Shown here in pieces: positions 53,431 to 62,299 of a DNA stretch of 64,000 nt. The notes beneath the pieces are model-generated. The model was not told where the DNA came from and searched no databases. It saw only the letters and a list, made by a program, of their open reading frames with translations. This stretch comes from Microbacterium sp. zg-Y1090 (GTDB taxonomy: Bacteria > Actinomycetota > Actinomycetes > Actinomycetales > Microbacteriaceae), in assembly GCF_030246945.1 (NCBI RefSeq), contig NZ_CP126742.1, forward strand, positions 682,001 to 746,000. The letters run 5' to 3'. A program made the translations under genes and the position numbers. The stretch's first letter is position 1. Each line of letters starts with the position of its first letter.

Positions 53431-55161
53431 TCAGGCAGCGGCGTCGAGGTGCCCGGCATCGAGGCGCACGACGCGGTCGACCAGTCCGGCGGGCACGGCC
53501 ACGTGCGAGATGAGCACGACGGCCTGGTCGGGGCCGACCGCCTGCAGCAGGTCGGTGAGGAGCGCGTCGGATGCCGCGGGGTCCACGCCTGCGGTCGGCT
53601 CGTCGAGCACCAGCACCGGGAACCCCCGCAGCAGCGCGCGGGCCAGGGCGATGCGCTGCGCCTGCCCGCCCGACACCAGCGCGCCTCGCTCGCCGACCCG
53701 GGCGTCAAGGCCCCCGCGCTCGGCGAGCCACGGGCCCAGGCCGACGCGGTCGAGCACGGCCACGAGCTCCTTGTCGGTGGCGGTGTCGCGGGCGAACAGC
53801 AGGTTCTGGCGGATGTCCTCGTCGAACAGCATCGGCTGCTGCTCGCAGAGGCCGACGGTGAGCCGCACGTCGTCGGGGGACGACTCCCGCACCGAGCGCC
53901 CGCCGATCTCGTACGTGCCGGTGCACTCCAGGAACCGCACCAGCACGTGTGCGAGCGTCGTCTTCCCCGCCCCGCTGGAGCCGATGACCAGCAGCCGTTC
54001 GCCCGCGTGCACGTCGAGGTCGACCCCGGCCAGCGACGCGGTGTCCGCTCCCGGCCAGGTGGCCCAGACGCCGCGCAGGCGCAGCCCCTCGCCGAGCGCG
54101 GGGGCCTCTCCGGTGGCGGGTGCGGGGTGCTGGACGAGGCCCGCCGGGATCGTGTCGGGAACCGACTCGGCGATGCGCTCCGCCGACGCGCGCACCTGGC
54201 GCCACGAGGCGGCGGCCAGCGGCACCGCGCCGAACACCTCGAACACCGCCATCGGCACGAGCACCGCGACGGCGAGGGCGGGGCCGCCCAGCGTCGCGGC
54301 GTCGGGGGCGGTGACCACCACGGCGAGGATCGACGCGGCACCGGCCAGCAGCGACACGATGGCCGTGGTCGCCGCCTGGGCGCCGGCCCGGCGGACGACC
54401 GCACGGCGCACGGCGCTGTCGGCGTCGGCGATGCGGCTCCGGCTGGCGGCTTCGGCGCCGTAGGCCAGCAGCACATCGAGGCTGCCGAGGTGGTCGGTCA
54501 CCGCGTCGGCGAGCCGCGCGCGCAGCGGAGCGATGGCCCGCTCGGCACGGCCGCCCGCCACCCACCCCCAGGCGGTCGCGACGACGGCCGCGACCGCGAG
54601 GCATCCCAGCAGCGTCAGCGCCGCCGGCCCCGAGACGAAGGCCACGAAGACGACCGCCGACAGGGCCACGGTCACCGAGGCCACCAGCGGCTCCACCACC
54701 CGCAGCGGAAGGTTCTGCAGCTCGTCGACGTCATCGACGAGCGCCCCGAGCACGGACCCTCGCCGGGTGCGGGTGAGACCGTCGGGCGCGAGCGGGATGA
54801 GCCGGCGCACCAGGGCGGTGCGCGTGGAGGCGAGCTGGCGCAGCGCCGCATCGTGCGAGGTGAGCCGCTCGAGGTAGCGGAAGGTCGCGCGGGACAGCGC
54901 GAACGCGCGCACCCCGACGACGGCGGCGGTGAGGTACATCACGGCGGGCTGCTCGCTGGCGCGCACGATCAGCCACGCGCTGACGGCCAGCAATGCCACG
55001 GCCGACGCCTCGTGGGCGAAACCGGTGGCGGCAGCGCGCCAGAAGCGGCGGGCCGGCGGCATGGCGCCGCGCAGCACGTCGGCGGTCGTCGCCCCTGATC
55101 CGCGCGGCGTGCCGTGGGCGGACGCCGTGCTCGGGGTCGGCGTGGTCGTCGCAGCGCTCAT
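53431..55161 (-). CDS. cydC: Thiol reductant ABC exporter subunit CydC
   Basis: A 576-residue half-transporter: membrane domain at about residues 30-330, then the ATPase domain with Walker A VIGSSGAGKTTL, signature ALVSGGQAQR and Walker B VLVLDEPTAGVDP. CydDC exports cysteine/glutathione-type reductants and is needed to assemble cytochrome bd. The ATG at 55161 overlaps the cydD stop (ATGA). Last gene of cydABDC. Confidence 0.93.
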   Translation of the reverse strand: MSAATTTPTPSTASAHGTPRGSGATTADVLRGAMPPARRFWRAAATGFAHEASAVALLAVSAWLIVRASEQPAVMYLTAAVVGVRAFALSRATFRYLERLTSHDAALRQLASTRTALVRRLIPLAPDGLTRTRRGSVLGALVDDVDELQNLPLRVVEPLVASVTVALSAVVFVAFVSGPAALTLLGCLAVAAVVATAWGWVAGGRAERAIAPLRARLADAVTDHLGSLDVLLAYGAEAASRSRIADADSAVRRAVVRRAGAQAATTAIVSLLAGAASILAVVVTAPDAATLGGPALAVAVLVPMAVFEVFGAVPLAAASWRQVRASAERIAESVPDTIPAGLVQHPAPATGEAPALGEGLRLRGVWATWPGADTASLAGVDLDVHAGERLLVIGSSGAGKTTLAHVLVRFLECTGTYEIGGRSVRESSPDDVRLTVGLCEQQPMLFDEDIRQNLLFARDTATDKELVAVLDRVGLGPWLAERGGLDARVGERGALVSGGQAQRIALARALLRGFPVLVLDEPTAGVDPAASDALLTDLLQAVGPDQAVVLISHVAVPAGLVDRVVRLDAGHLDAAA

Positions 55162-56855
55162 GCCGCCACCTCCGCAGGCTGAAGCCGCACGATGCGGTCG
55201 GCGTACGCCTCGGCGGTCGTCCGGTGCGAGATCAGCAGCACGGTGGCGCCGCCGTCTGCCAGCGTGCGAAGGCTCTGCCACAGCAGGTCTTCGGTGACGG
55301 GGTCGAGCGCGGCGCTCGGCTCGTCGAGGGCGAGCACGGTCGCGGTGCCGCGGAGATGGCGGTAGATCGCCCGGGCAACGGCGATGCGCTGCGCCTGACC
55401 TCCGGAGAGGCCCGCGCCCTGCACGCCGAGCTCATACGACGGGTCGATGTCGCCGGCGCACGCCAGCTGCAGCGCCCGCACGATGACAGCGGCGTCCGGG
55501 GCGGCATCGCCGAGCGCGACGTTGTCGGCCACGGTGCCGGCGATGAGGCCGGGGTGCTGCCCTGCCCATCCCAGCCAGCGGTCGGGGGTCAGCTGCGCCA
55601 ACGGGATGCCGCCGACGCGGGCGTCGCCATCGAAGGCGGCAGCTCGGCGCAGCGCCGCGAACACACTCGACTTGCCCGCGCCGCTCGGTCCGGCCACCAG
55701 CACGAGTTCACCGGCATCCGCCTCGAGATCCACGGGGGGCAGCGCGCGGTCGCCGTAGCGCACACGCAGCCCCCGCAGCACGAGGGGACCCGCGATCGCT
55801 CCGGCCGGAACGGCAGACGTGCCTGCCGGCGCCGCGTCGGCGTGACGCTCGGCGCGCGCGGCGCGGGCCTCGTCGAGCACCGCGAACACGTCTTCGGTGG
55901 CCGAAACGCCCTCGGCGGCGGCGTGGAACTGCACGCCCACCTGACGCAGGGGGAGGTAGGCCTCCGGTGCCAGGAGCAGCACGAACAGGCCGACCAGCAG
56001 CGTCAGGTCGCCGTCGAGCAGTCGGAAGCCGATCGAGACGGCGATGATCGCCACCGACAGGCTCGCCAGCAGCTCCAGCGCGAACCCCGACAGGAACGAC
56101 ACCCGCAGCACCCGCATGGTCTCATCGCGATAGCGCTCGGTGACCCGCTGGATCGACGCGACCGCGCGGTGCTGCCGGCCGAAGACCGTGAGGGTCGACA
56201 GGCCCCGCACGGTGTCGGCGAAGCGCGCGGCGAGCCGCCCGAGGGTGCGCCACTGCTTGTCCTGCACGGAGCGGGTCGCCAGTCCGATCAGCACCATGAA
56301 CAGCGGGATCAGCGGAAGGGTGAGCACGACGGTGAGGCCCGAGATCCAGTCCATCCACCACATCACGAGGATGATCGTCGGCGTCGCGACCGCGGTCTGC
56401 ACCAACTGGGGCAGGTAGCGCGCGAAGTACGCGTCGAGGGCGTCGAGGCCGCGGCCCGCCGTCACCGCGAGGCGTGCGGAGTTGTGCACCGCCAGCCACC
56501 CCGGCCCGAGCTCGTCGACGGCTTCGAAGAGGTGCGCGCGCAGCTGCGCCTGCACCCGCGCCGAGGCGCGCGCCGCCACCGTCTCGCGCAGCCAGACAAG
56601 AACGGCGCGCAGGGCGACGACACCGGCGAGGATGAGGAGGATGCCGGAGAGCTCGTCCCACCGCATCCCGTCGATCGCGCCGACGATGGCGCGGGTCAGC
56701 AGCCAGGCGAAGGCGATGATCACGGCCGTCTGGGCGAGGCCGATCAGTCCGATCGCGACGAAGAAGACGCGTGAAGCGCCGGCGTACCGCAGCAGCCGCG
56801 GGTCCAGGGGACGTCCGGCCGGCCGCGGTGGTGCGTCCGCTTCCTGCGAAGCCAT
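55158..56855 (-). CDS. cydD: Thiol reductant ABC exporter subunit CydD
   Basis: A 565-residue half-transporter with membrane domain at about residues 25-320 and an ATPase domain (Walker A LVAGPSGAGKSS, signature GLSGGQAQRI, Walker B ATVLALDEPSAALDP). It pairs with CydC. It starts 109 nt after the end of cydB, with a strong terminator between, so it may be transcribed at a lower level or from its own start. Confidence 0.93.
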   Translation of the reverse strand: MASQEADAPPRPAGRPLDPRLLRYAGASRVFFVAIGLIGLAQTAVIIAFAWLLTRAIVGAIDGMRWDELSGILLILAGVVALRAVLVWLRETVAARASARVQAQLRAHLFEAVDELGPGWLAVHNSARLAVTAGRGLDALDAYFARYLPQLVQTAVATPTIILVMWWMDWISGLTVVLTLPLIPLFMVLIGLATRSVQDKQWRTLGRLAARFADTVRGLSTLTVFGRQHRAVASIQRVTERYRDETMRVLRVSFLSGFALELLASLSVAIIAVSIGFRLLDGDLTLLVGLFVLLLAPEAYLPLRQVGVQFHAAAEGVSATEDVFAVLDEARAARAERHADAAPAGTSAVPAGAIAGPLVLRGLRVRYGDRALPPVDLEADAGELVLVAGPSGAGKSSVFAALRRAAAFDGDARVGGIPLAQLTPDRWLGWAGQHPGLIAGTVADNVALGDAAPDAAVIVRALQLACAGDIDPSYELGVQGAGLSGGQAQRIAVARAIYRHLRGTATVLALDEPSAALDPVTEDLLWQSLRTLADGGATVLLISHRTTAEAYADRIVRLQPAEVAA

Positions 56856-56909
56856 GTCCTCGATCCTCCCATGCGGCCCGGCGCCGCGGTCGGCGCCGCC
56901 GGTGAAAAA

Positions 56910-56961
56910 CGACCGCCCCGGCCCGGCGCGCGAATCGCGCGGCCGACGACCGGGGCGGTCG
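56910..56961 (-). terminator. Terminator after cydB
   Basis: A 12-bp outer stem (CGACCGCCCCGG with CCGGGGCGGTCG) enclosing a second GC-rich hairpin (CGCGCGA/TCGCGCG), followed on the minus strand by TTTTT. It lies 3 nt past the cydB stop, inside the cyd cluster. Confidence 0.85.
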
Positions 56962-56964
56962 GGT

Positions 56965-57996
56965 TCAGTGGACGGTCGCCGCCGCCTTCTCGATCTCGAC
57001 GCGGGTGACGCGCTTGCGGAACACCCAGTACGTCCAGCCCTGGTACAGCAGCACCAGCGGCAGGAAGATCACCGCGGCCCACGTCATGATGGTGAGCGTG
57101 TAGTCGGTGCTCGAGGCGTTCTCGATCGTGAGGCTGAACGCCGGGTCGATCGTCGAGGGCATGACGTTCGGGAAGAGCGCCAGCCACAGGGTCAGCACGG
57201 CGAAGACCACCGTGCCGGCGCCGAAGCCGAACGCCCAGCCCTCGCGGTCGCGCAGGTTCGCCACCGCCGAGGCGATGAGCAGCACGGCGGCGATCACGGC
57301 GCAGGCGATCGACAGCATCAGCAGGGGCGAGCCTGCAGCGGCGGCGTTGAACACCGTCCAGATCAGGAACGCCGCCGCGACGACGACCGTCAGCACGCCG
57401 GACTTGATGGCCAGGGCGCGGGCGTCGCTGCGCACGCGGCCGTCGGTCTTCAGCGCCACGAAGTACACGCCGTGGGTGAAGAACAGCAGCAGCGTGGTGA
57501 GGCCGCCCAGCAGTCCGTAGGGGTTCAGCAGCGTCAGGAGCGACCCGACGAACTCGTGATCGGCATCCAGCGGCACACCCTGCACGATGTTGGCCACCGC
57601 GACGCCCCAGAGGAACGCGGGCACGGCGGAGCCGATGACGATCATGCGGTCGAAGTTGCGCTTCCACCGCAGGCTGTCGCGCTGGTGGCGATACTCGAAC
57701 GACACGCCGCGGGCGATGAGGGCCAGCAGGATCAGCAGCAGCGCCAGGTAGAACCCGCTGAACAGCGTGGCGTACCACTCCGGGAAGGCGGCGAACAGGC
57801 AGGCGCCCGCGACGATGACCCAGGTCTCGTTGAGGTCCCAGACGGGCCCGATCGTGTTGATGACCTGACGGCGCGAGACGTCGTCCTTGCCGAGGAAGGG
57901 CAGCGACATGCCCACGCCGAAGTCGAAGCCGTCGAGCACGAAGTAGCCGACGAACAGCACACCGACGATGAAGAACCAGATGTAGGCGAGATCCAT
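56965..57996 (-). CDS. cydB: Cytochrome bd ubiquinol/menaquinol oxidase subunit II
   Basis: A 343-residue membrane subunit of cytochrome bd. MDLAYIWFFIVGVLFVGYFVLDGFDFGVGM is split over the first two helices, with the conserved GFDFGVG motif; NETWVIVAGACLFAAFPEWY is also diagnostic. It lies 9 nt after cydA and is cotranscribed. Confidence 0.97.
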   Translation of the reverse strand: MDLAYIWFFIVGVLFVGYFVLDGFDFGVGMSLPFLGKDDVSRRQVINTIGPVWDLNETWVIVAGACLFAAFPEWYATLFSGFYLALLLILLALIARGVSFEYRHQRDSLRWKRNFDRMIVIGSAVPAFLWGVAVANIVQGVPLDADHEFVGSLLTLLNPYGLLGGLTTLLLFFTHGVYFVALKTDGRVRSDARALAIKSGVLTVVVAAAFLIWTVFNAAAAGSPLLMLSIACAVIAAVLLIASAVANLRDREGWAFGFGAGTVVFAVLTLWLALFPNVMPSTIDPAFSLTIENASSTDYTLTIMTWAAVIFLPLVLLYQGWTYWVFRKRVTRVEIEKAAATVH

Positions 57997-58005
57997 GACG
58001 TGCTC

Positions 58006-59433
58006 CTAGTAGACCGTCGTCGGGGTGTCTTCGACGGAGGTCGGCTGGTCATCCTCGGCACCGGGCTCGGGCAGCGGGGCAGGGCCCTTCTGCGCGGCCT
58101 TGAGGATGAGTCCGAACTCGACCACCGCGAGGGCGGCGTAGATGAGCGTGAAGGCGACGAGCGAGATCAGCACCGTCCAGCCGGGCACGTTGGGCGAGAC
58201 CCCGTCCTCGGTGAGCATGAGGCTGAACACGATCCAGGGCTGGCGACCCATCTCCGTGAACACCCAGCCGACGAGGCTGCCCAGCAGCGGCAGCGGAGCC
58301 GACCAGATCGCGACCTTCCACATCCAGGGCGCGACGGGGCGCGTGGCCTTCTTGCGGGTGACCCAGAGGCCGACGACCGAGATGAGCGCCGCGATGCCGC
58401 CGAGGGCGATCATCCAGCGGAACGACCAGTAGGTGACCCAGATGATGGGCATGTAGTCGATGCCGGCGCCGAACTGCTCGGTGTACAGCGCCTGCAGGTC
58501 GTTGAGGCCCTCGACGCAGCCGTCCAGCGAGTGCGTCGACAGCAGCGACAGCAGGTACGGCACGCGCAGCGACCAGATCTCCTGAGATCCGTCGGGGGTG
58601 CCGATGGAGAACAGCGAGAACGAGGCGTCCGCGCCGCAGGCGGTGTTCCAGATGGCCTCGGCGGCCGCCATCTTCATCGGCTGGGTCTCGACCATGACCA
58701 GGCTCAGCTGGTCACCGGTGAGCGCGACCGCGGCGAACGAGCCGATCATGAACCACATGCCGAAGCGCAGCGACTTGCGCATGGTGACCAGGTTCTGCCC
58801 GCGGGCGAGGTGCCAGGCGCTGACGGCGATGACGACGGCGGCGGCGAACATCCACGCGGAGAAGATCGTGTGCGGGAACGCGGCGAGCACGACCGGGTTG
58901 GTCAGCACCGCCCAGAAGTCCACGAGCTCGGCCCGCCCGCCGTCGGCGGCCATCTCGTAGCCCACGGGGTTCTGCATGAACGCGTTGGCGGCGAGGATGA
59001 AGTAGGCCGACAGGGTGGAGCCGACGACGACCATCCACATCGAGAACAGGTGCACGGCGCGCGGCAGCTTGTTCCACCCGAAGATCCACAACCCGATGAA
59101 GGTGGCTTCGAAGAAGAAGGCCATGAGGCCCTCGAAGGCCAGCGGCGCGCCGAAGATGTCGCCGACGAAGCGGGAGTAGGCGGACCAGTTCATGCCGAAC
59201 TGGAACTCCTGCACGATGCCGGTGACGACGCCCATCGCGAAGTTGATGAGGAAGATCTTCCCGAACAGCTGCGTCAGGTGCAGCCACTCCACCTTGCCGG
59301 TGCGGTGCCAGACCGTCTGGAAGATGGCGACCACGAGCGCGAGTCCGAGCGTCAGAGGCACGAACAGGTAGTGGTACAGAGTCGTCAGGCCGAACTGCCA
59401 TCGGGCGAGCAGCAGCGGGTCGAGCAGATCCAT
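58006..59433 (-). CDS. cydA: Cytochrome bd ubiquinol/menaquinol oxidase subunit I
   Basis: A 475-residue haem-bearing subunit of the high-affinity terminal oxidase, reducing O2 to water with electrons from menaquinol. The b595 axial His is H21 (TTLYHYLFVPLTLG), the second haem-ligand His is in AFPHTIFSAWMF, and GRQPWIVFSLMLTEDGVSP is the conserved segment after the Q-loop. The Q-loop is of the short type common in actinobacteria (E. coli CydA is 522 residues). The start at 59433 has GGAAGGA upstream. The promoter carries the GTGGT-CAG-ACCAC operator. Confidence 0.97.
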   Translation of the reverse strand: MDLLDPLLLARWQFGLTTLYHYLFVPLTLGLALVVAIFQTVWHRTGKVEWLHLTQLFGKIFLINFAMGVVTGIVQEFQFGMNWSAYSRFVGDIFGAPLAFEGLMAFFFEATFIGLWIFGWNKLPRAVHLFSMWMVVVGSTLSAYFILAANAFMQNPVGYEMAADGGRAELVDFWAVLTNPVVLAAFPHTIFSAWMFAAAVVIAVSAWHLARGQNLVTMRKSLRFGMWFMIGSFAAVALTGDQLSLVMVETQPMKMAAAEAIWNTACGADASFSLFSIGTPDGSQEIWSLRVPYLLSLLSTHSLDGCVEGLNDLQALYTEQFGAGIDYMPIIWVTYWSFRWMIALGGIAALISVVGLWVTRKKATRPVAPWMWKVAIWSAPLPLLGSLVGWVFTEMGRQPWIVFSLMLTEDGVSPNVPGWTVLISLVAFTLIYAALAVVEFGLILKAAQKGPAPLPEPGAEDDQPTSVEDTPTTVY

Positions 59434-59517
59434 CGGGATCCTTCCTCGGGTGGGGGTTCCTAACGGTTGAAGGTAGTGAGCCGCGCGGGCGCATTCCGGG
59501 GCAGGCGGCCGTGAATA

Positions 59518-59547
59518 AGGATACCTGTGGTCAGACCACGGGCGCAA
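59518..59547 (-). promoter_or_regulatory. cydA promoter
   Basis: On the minus strand, -35 TTGCGC (59542-59547), 18-nt spacer, -10 TATCCT (59518-59523). The start of transcription would lie near 59511, giving a leader of about 78 nt. Confidence 0.6.
59527..59539. promoter_or_regulatory. Operator in the cydA promoter spacer
   Basis: GTGGTCAGACCAC, 5-bp arms with a 3-nt centre (a 13-bp palindrome around the A), lies wholly between the -35 and -10 boxes, a position typical for repression. The same motif with centre CAC occurs twice at the neighbouring regulator gene. Confidence 0.75.
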
Positions 59548-59675
59548 TGCTACGACCTTACCCTGTGAGAAGGGCTGTGAGTTGCCCGGGACGGGCTCTG
59601 CCCAGCGCGGTGTGGGCACCGCTGGGCACCGTGACCGCTTCGGTGATCAGGGCGCCGTCGCCGGGCGCGACAGAC

Positions 59676-59702
59676 CACCGCCGGCGGCCGCGGCCGGCGG
59701 TG
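59676..59702 (-). terminator. Hairpin after the cyd-linked regulator
   Basis: A 10-bp stem (CACCGCCGGC with GCCGGCGGTG) with a 7-nt loop, 12 nt past the regulator stop on the minus strand. There is no T tract, so its role as terminator is uncertain. Confidence 0.45.
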
Positions 59703-59714
59703 TGAAGAGGGGGT

Positions 59715-60329
59715 TCAGCCGCGCGCGGACAGCTGCACGATGCACTCGCGCGGGTCGCACGAGGAGCGCATGCCGTCAACGGTGAGCGGGCCGCCGGCTG
59801 CGGCGACGACGCCCTGCATGAGGCCGAGGTGCACCGAGCAGAGCACCTGCCGGTGGGCGGACTGCACCTCGGCGTGTGCGCACGGGCTGAGGTCGATCGT
59901 CAGGTCGGACTCGTCGACGATCGGCTCGAAGCCCGCGTCGGCGAGGTTCTCCACGAGGGCGTCGACCTGGTGCAGGGCCTCCGTGGTGAGTTCCGGCGGC
60001 AGCTCGCTGGGGAGCACCCGCCGCATGAGATCGCCGCGCTTCGCGGCCTCGCGCACCTTGCGCTGCTGCACCGGGCTCCAGGTCTCTGCGCCGTCGGCGG
60101 CGCTGTACAGCACCCGTGGCCGGCCCCTCGTCGTGCGGTGCTCGGTCTCCGACACGACGTAGCCGTCGTCGATCAGGCGCTGCAGGTGCTCACGCACCGT
60201 GTTGGGGTGCAGCTTGGTGGCCTCGACCAGCTCCGCGATGGTGCGCTGAGGACGCTCCTGGATGAGGTGGAGGATCTCCACCCGGGAGTAGCTCGAGATC
60301 GCGCTGTAGCCGGCGGGTCGTGTGGTCAC
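59715..60329 (-). CDS. HTH regulator with C-terminal cysteines, probable repressor of cytochrome bd
   Basis: A 204-residue winged-helix regulator of the ArsR/SufR-like type. The DNA-binding domain spans about residues 14-75 (RVEILHLIQERPQRTIAELV, LHPNTVREHLQRLIDDGYVV). The C-terminal domain has four cysteines spaced C-X13-C-X26-C-X4-C (from SPCAHAEV to PRECIVQL), plus conserved His, suggesting an Fe-S cluster or metal. The GTG at 60329 is preferred: AATAAT lies 6 nt upstream (leaderless). The ATG at 60344 is the alternative. Its promoter carries two copies of the operator also found at cydA, so it probably represses itself and cydABDC. Confidence 0.88.
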   Translation of the reverse strand: MTTRPAGYSAISSYSRVEILHLIQERPQRTIAELVEATKLHPNTVREHLQRLIDDGYVVSETEHRTTRGRPRVLYSAADGAETWSPVQQRKVREAAKRGDLMRRVLPSELPPELTTEALHQVDALVENLADAGFEPIVDESDLTIDLSPCAHAEVQSAHRQVLCSVHLGLMQGVVAAAGGPLTVDGMRSSCDPRECIVQLSARG

Positions 60330-60334
60330 ACCAC
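60322..60334. promoter_or_regulatory. Operator 1 of the cyd-linked regulator
   Basis: GTGGTCACACCAC covers the preferred start codon and expected transcription start. Identical to the copy at 60356 and differing by one centre base from the one in the cydA promoter. Confidence 0.75.
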
Positions 60335-60335
60335 T

Positions 60336-60341
60336 ATTATT
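60336..60341 (-). promoter_or_regulatory. -10 box of the cyd-linked regulator
   Basis: On the minus strand AATAAT (near the TATAAT consensus) lies 6 nt before the GTG at 60329; the expected -35 region 17 nt upstream falls in operator 2. Confidence 0.5.
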
Positions 60342-60355
60342 CATGGTTTTTCACG

Positions 60356-60368
60356 GTGGTCACACCAC
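60356..60368. promoter_or_regulatory. Operator 2 of the cyd-linked regulator
   Basis: A second exact GTGGTCACACCAC, 34 bp from the first, overlapping the expected -35 region. Confidence 0.75.
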
Positions 60369-60466
60369 ACCGTCGATCAGGCTTCTGCCGGGGGTGCGGC
60401 AACCCGTCGCGCTCCCACGTCCCGATCCGCGTGGCGCGCGGGCAGGGAGTCCGCCAGAGTGGGGGG

Positions 60467-61387
60467 ATGATCGGCATCGTCTTCAATCCCACGCGCGTGG
60501 AGCGCTCCGCACTCGAAGAGGCGCTCGCCGCGCGGAAGCAGCCGGTCGAGGTGGAGTGGTACGCGACGACGGTCGAGGATGCCGGGCAGGGGATGGCCCG
60601 TCAGGCACTCGCGGATGGATGCGGGCTGGTCGTGGCGGTGGGCGGCGACGGGACGATCCGCGACGTGGCCGCGACGCTGGCCGGCACGGAGGTGCCGCTG
60701 GGGATCGTGCCGCAGGGCACCGGCAACCTGCTGGCCCGCAACCTCGGCATCCCTCTGGGCGACGTGGCTGGCGCCCTCGCGCGTGCGATCGACGGGGACG
60801 AGTCGCCGATCGACATCGGGCGCATCGAACTGCACGACCGCGGGGAGGAGTTCATCTTCCTCGTGATGGCAGGCTTCGGCATCGACGCGCAGATGCTCGC
60901 CGAGACCGACGAGTCTGCCAAGGAGCGCGCGGGCTGGCTGGCCTACGTCGGGGCTCTCGGACGGGCGATGGCCGCCACCGACGTCGTCGACGCCACGGTC
61001 GTCTTCGATGCCGACCCGCCGGTGACCGAGCCCACCCACACCGTGCTGATCGGCAACTGCGGAACCGTGCAGGGAGGACTGCGCATCCTTCCCGACGCCG
61101 AACCCGATGACGGTCTGCTGGACGTCGTGCTCATCGGTGGCGAGGGCCCGGAAGGGCTGCAGTGGCTCGACGCCCTGAAGTCCGTGGTCTGGGACAACGG
61201 CATCCGCCGCGCCGTCACCCGCGACGACACCGCCGTGGACACGGCCACGACACGCCACCGCCAGGCGGTGTCGGTGCGGGTCACCCTCCCCGAGCCGCTG
61301 CCGTTCGAGATCGACGGCGAAGAGGTGGGCGCCACGGCCGACATCCTCGCGATCATCCAGCCCGGAGCGCTGCTCGTGCGCCGCTGA
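60467..61387 (+). CDS. Diacylglycerol kinase family lipid kinase
   Basis: A 306-residue DgkB/YegS-type kinase that phosphorylates diacylglycerol or a related lipid. The ATP-binding motif is VVAVGGDGTIRDVAATL, followed by GIVPQGTGNLLARNLG, and the C-terminal catalytic region PFEIDGEEV. The start is ATG at 60467, just after a G6 run that can act as ribosome-binding site. It is divergent from the cyd-linked regulator. Confidence 0.92.
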   Translation: MIGIVFNPTRVERSALEEALAARKQPVEVEWYATTVEDAGQGMARQALADGCGLVVAVGGDGTIRDVAATLAGTEVPLGIVPQGTGNLLARNLGIPLGDVAGALARAIDGDESPIDIGRIELHDRGEEFIFLVMAGFGIDAQMLAETDESAKERAGWLAYVGALGRAMAATDVVDATVVFDADPPVTEPTHTVLIGNCGTVQGGLRILPDAEPDDGLLDVVLIGGEGPEGLQWLDALKSVVWDNGIRRAVTRDDTAVDTATTRHRQAVSVRVTLPEPLPFEIDGEEVGATADILAIIQPGALLVRR

Positions 61388-61440
61388 CCGGGCACAGGGC
61401 GATTCCCGGCACACCGGCGCGCACACCTACGCTGGAGCGC

Positions 61441-61902
61441 GTGACCGAATCTGTCTCCATCGCGGAGTTCTGGCGCCTCCGCCGCGCCGAGCTGCCGCAC
61501 CTCCCCGAAGAGCCGACCGAGGCGTGGGCCTTCGGAGCGACCCCCGCGCACGCCGACGGCCTGCTGGCCCTCGTGCTTGCCGGGGTGAAGACCGGCACGG
61601 CCTCGTCCATGTGGGATTACGAGGCCACGGGGGACCGGATGCCCGAGGTGGGGGACGTCAGCGTCATCCTCGACGGCGCCGGGGCGCCGCGAGCGGTCAT
61701 CGAGACCACCGACCTGCGGGTCGTGCCGTTCGATCAGGTGGATTCGGAGCATGCGCTCGCCGAGGGTGAGGGCGACCGCACCCTGGCGCACTGGCGCGCG
61801 GTGCACGAGCGGTTCTGGCGCGAGCACTCCGAGAACCCGCGCGGCTACGAGCCGGACATGCCGGTGCTCTGCGAGCGGTTCCGCCTGGTGTACCCGCGCT
61901 GA
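61441..61902 (+). CDS. ASCH domain protein
   Basis: A 153-residue ASCH (PUA-like, RNA-binding) protein. Visible signature: WAFGATPAHADGLLALVLAGVKTGTASSMWDYEATGD across residues 30-66, then AVIETTDLRVVPFDQVDSEHA and EGDRTLAHWRAVHERFW. Some relatives hydrolyse N4-acetylcytidine; no activity is proven here. TACGCT, 7 nt, GTG marks a leaderless GTG start at 61441. Confidence 0.9.
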   Translation: MTESVSIAEFWRLRRAELPHLPEEPTEAWAFGATPAHADGLLALVLAGVKTGTASSMWDYEATGDRMPEVGDVSVILDGAGAPRAVIETTDLRVVPFDQVDSEHALAEGEGDRTLAHWRAVHERFWREHSENPRGYEPDMPVLCERFRLVYPR

Positions 61903-61967
61903 CCGCCGCGGCCGGGTGCGAGCCGCAGGCCGCGAGACGTCACTGCTCGTCAGCGGGTTGCTGGCGC

Positions 61968-62267
61968 CTACGGGTACGACAGGTACCCAGTGTCAGGGTC
62001 GACCCCGGCGAGGAAGTCCTCGATGGCGGCCACGTGCCTCTCGTGGCTCACCGGCGCGACTCCGCCGAATGCGCTGAAGCCGTAACCGGCGTTGGGGCCC
62101 GAAACCCAGTCGTAGTGATGCGAGCCATCGCGGTCGCGCCTGCGCACGGCGAACGTCTCGCCCTGTACGACGATGTCGGCCACTCTCGTATAGGTGTCCT
62201 CATCGGGCAGCGCCGAGGTGGGCACGTAGATCCAGCCTTCGCCCGCCGCGCCGTCGTCGCTCGCCAT
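61968..62267 (-). CDS. Hypothetical protein
   Basis: A 99-residue soluble protein (MASDDGAAGEGWIYVPTSAL) with a Tyr/Asp-rich middle (VRRRDRDGSHHYDWVSGP) and C-terminal VSHERHVAAIEDFLAGVDPDTGYLSY. No signal peptide or membrane helix. I do not recognise the family. Codon use is slightly less GC-biased than neighbours but still coding-like, and no better frame exists on the other strand. Confidence 0.65.
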   Translation of the reverse strand: MASDDGAAGEGWIYVPTSALPDEDTYTRVADIVVQGETFAVRRRDRDGSHHYDWVSGPNAGYGFSAFGGVAPVSHERHVAAIEDFLAGVDPDTGYLSYP

Positions 62268-62299
62268 GCGCCGAACCTACCGCGGGGCGACGTGGGTCT

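Noticed and set aside
56482..59463. A 993-codon plus-strand frame across cydDBA
   Set aside because: It is a mirror of cydA, cydB and cydD on the other strand, which are certain from their motifs.
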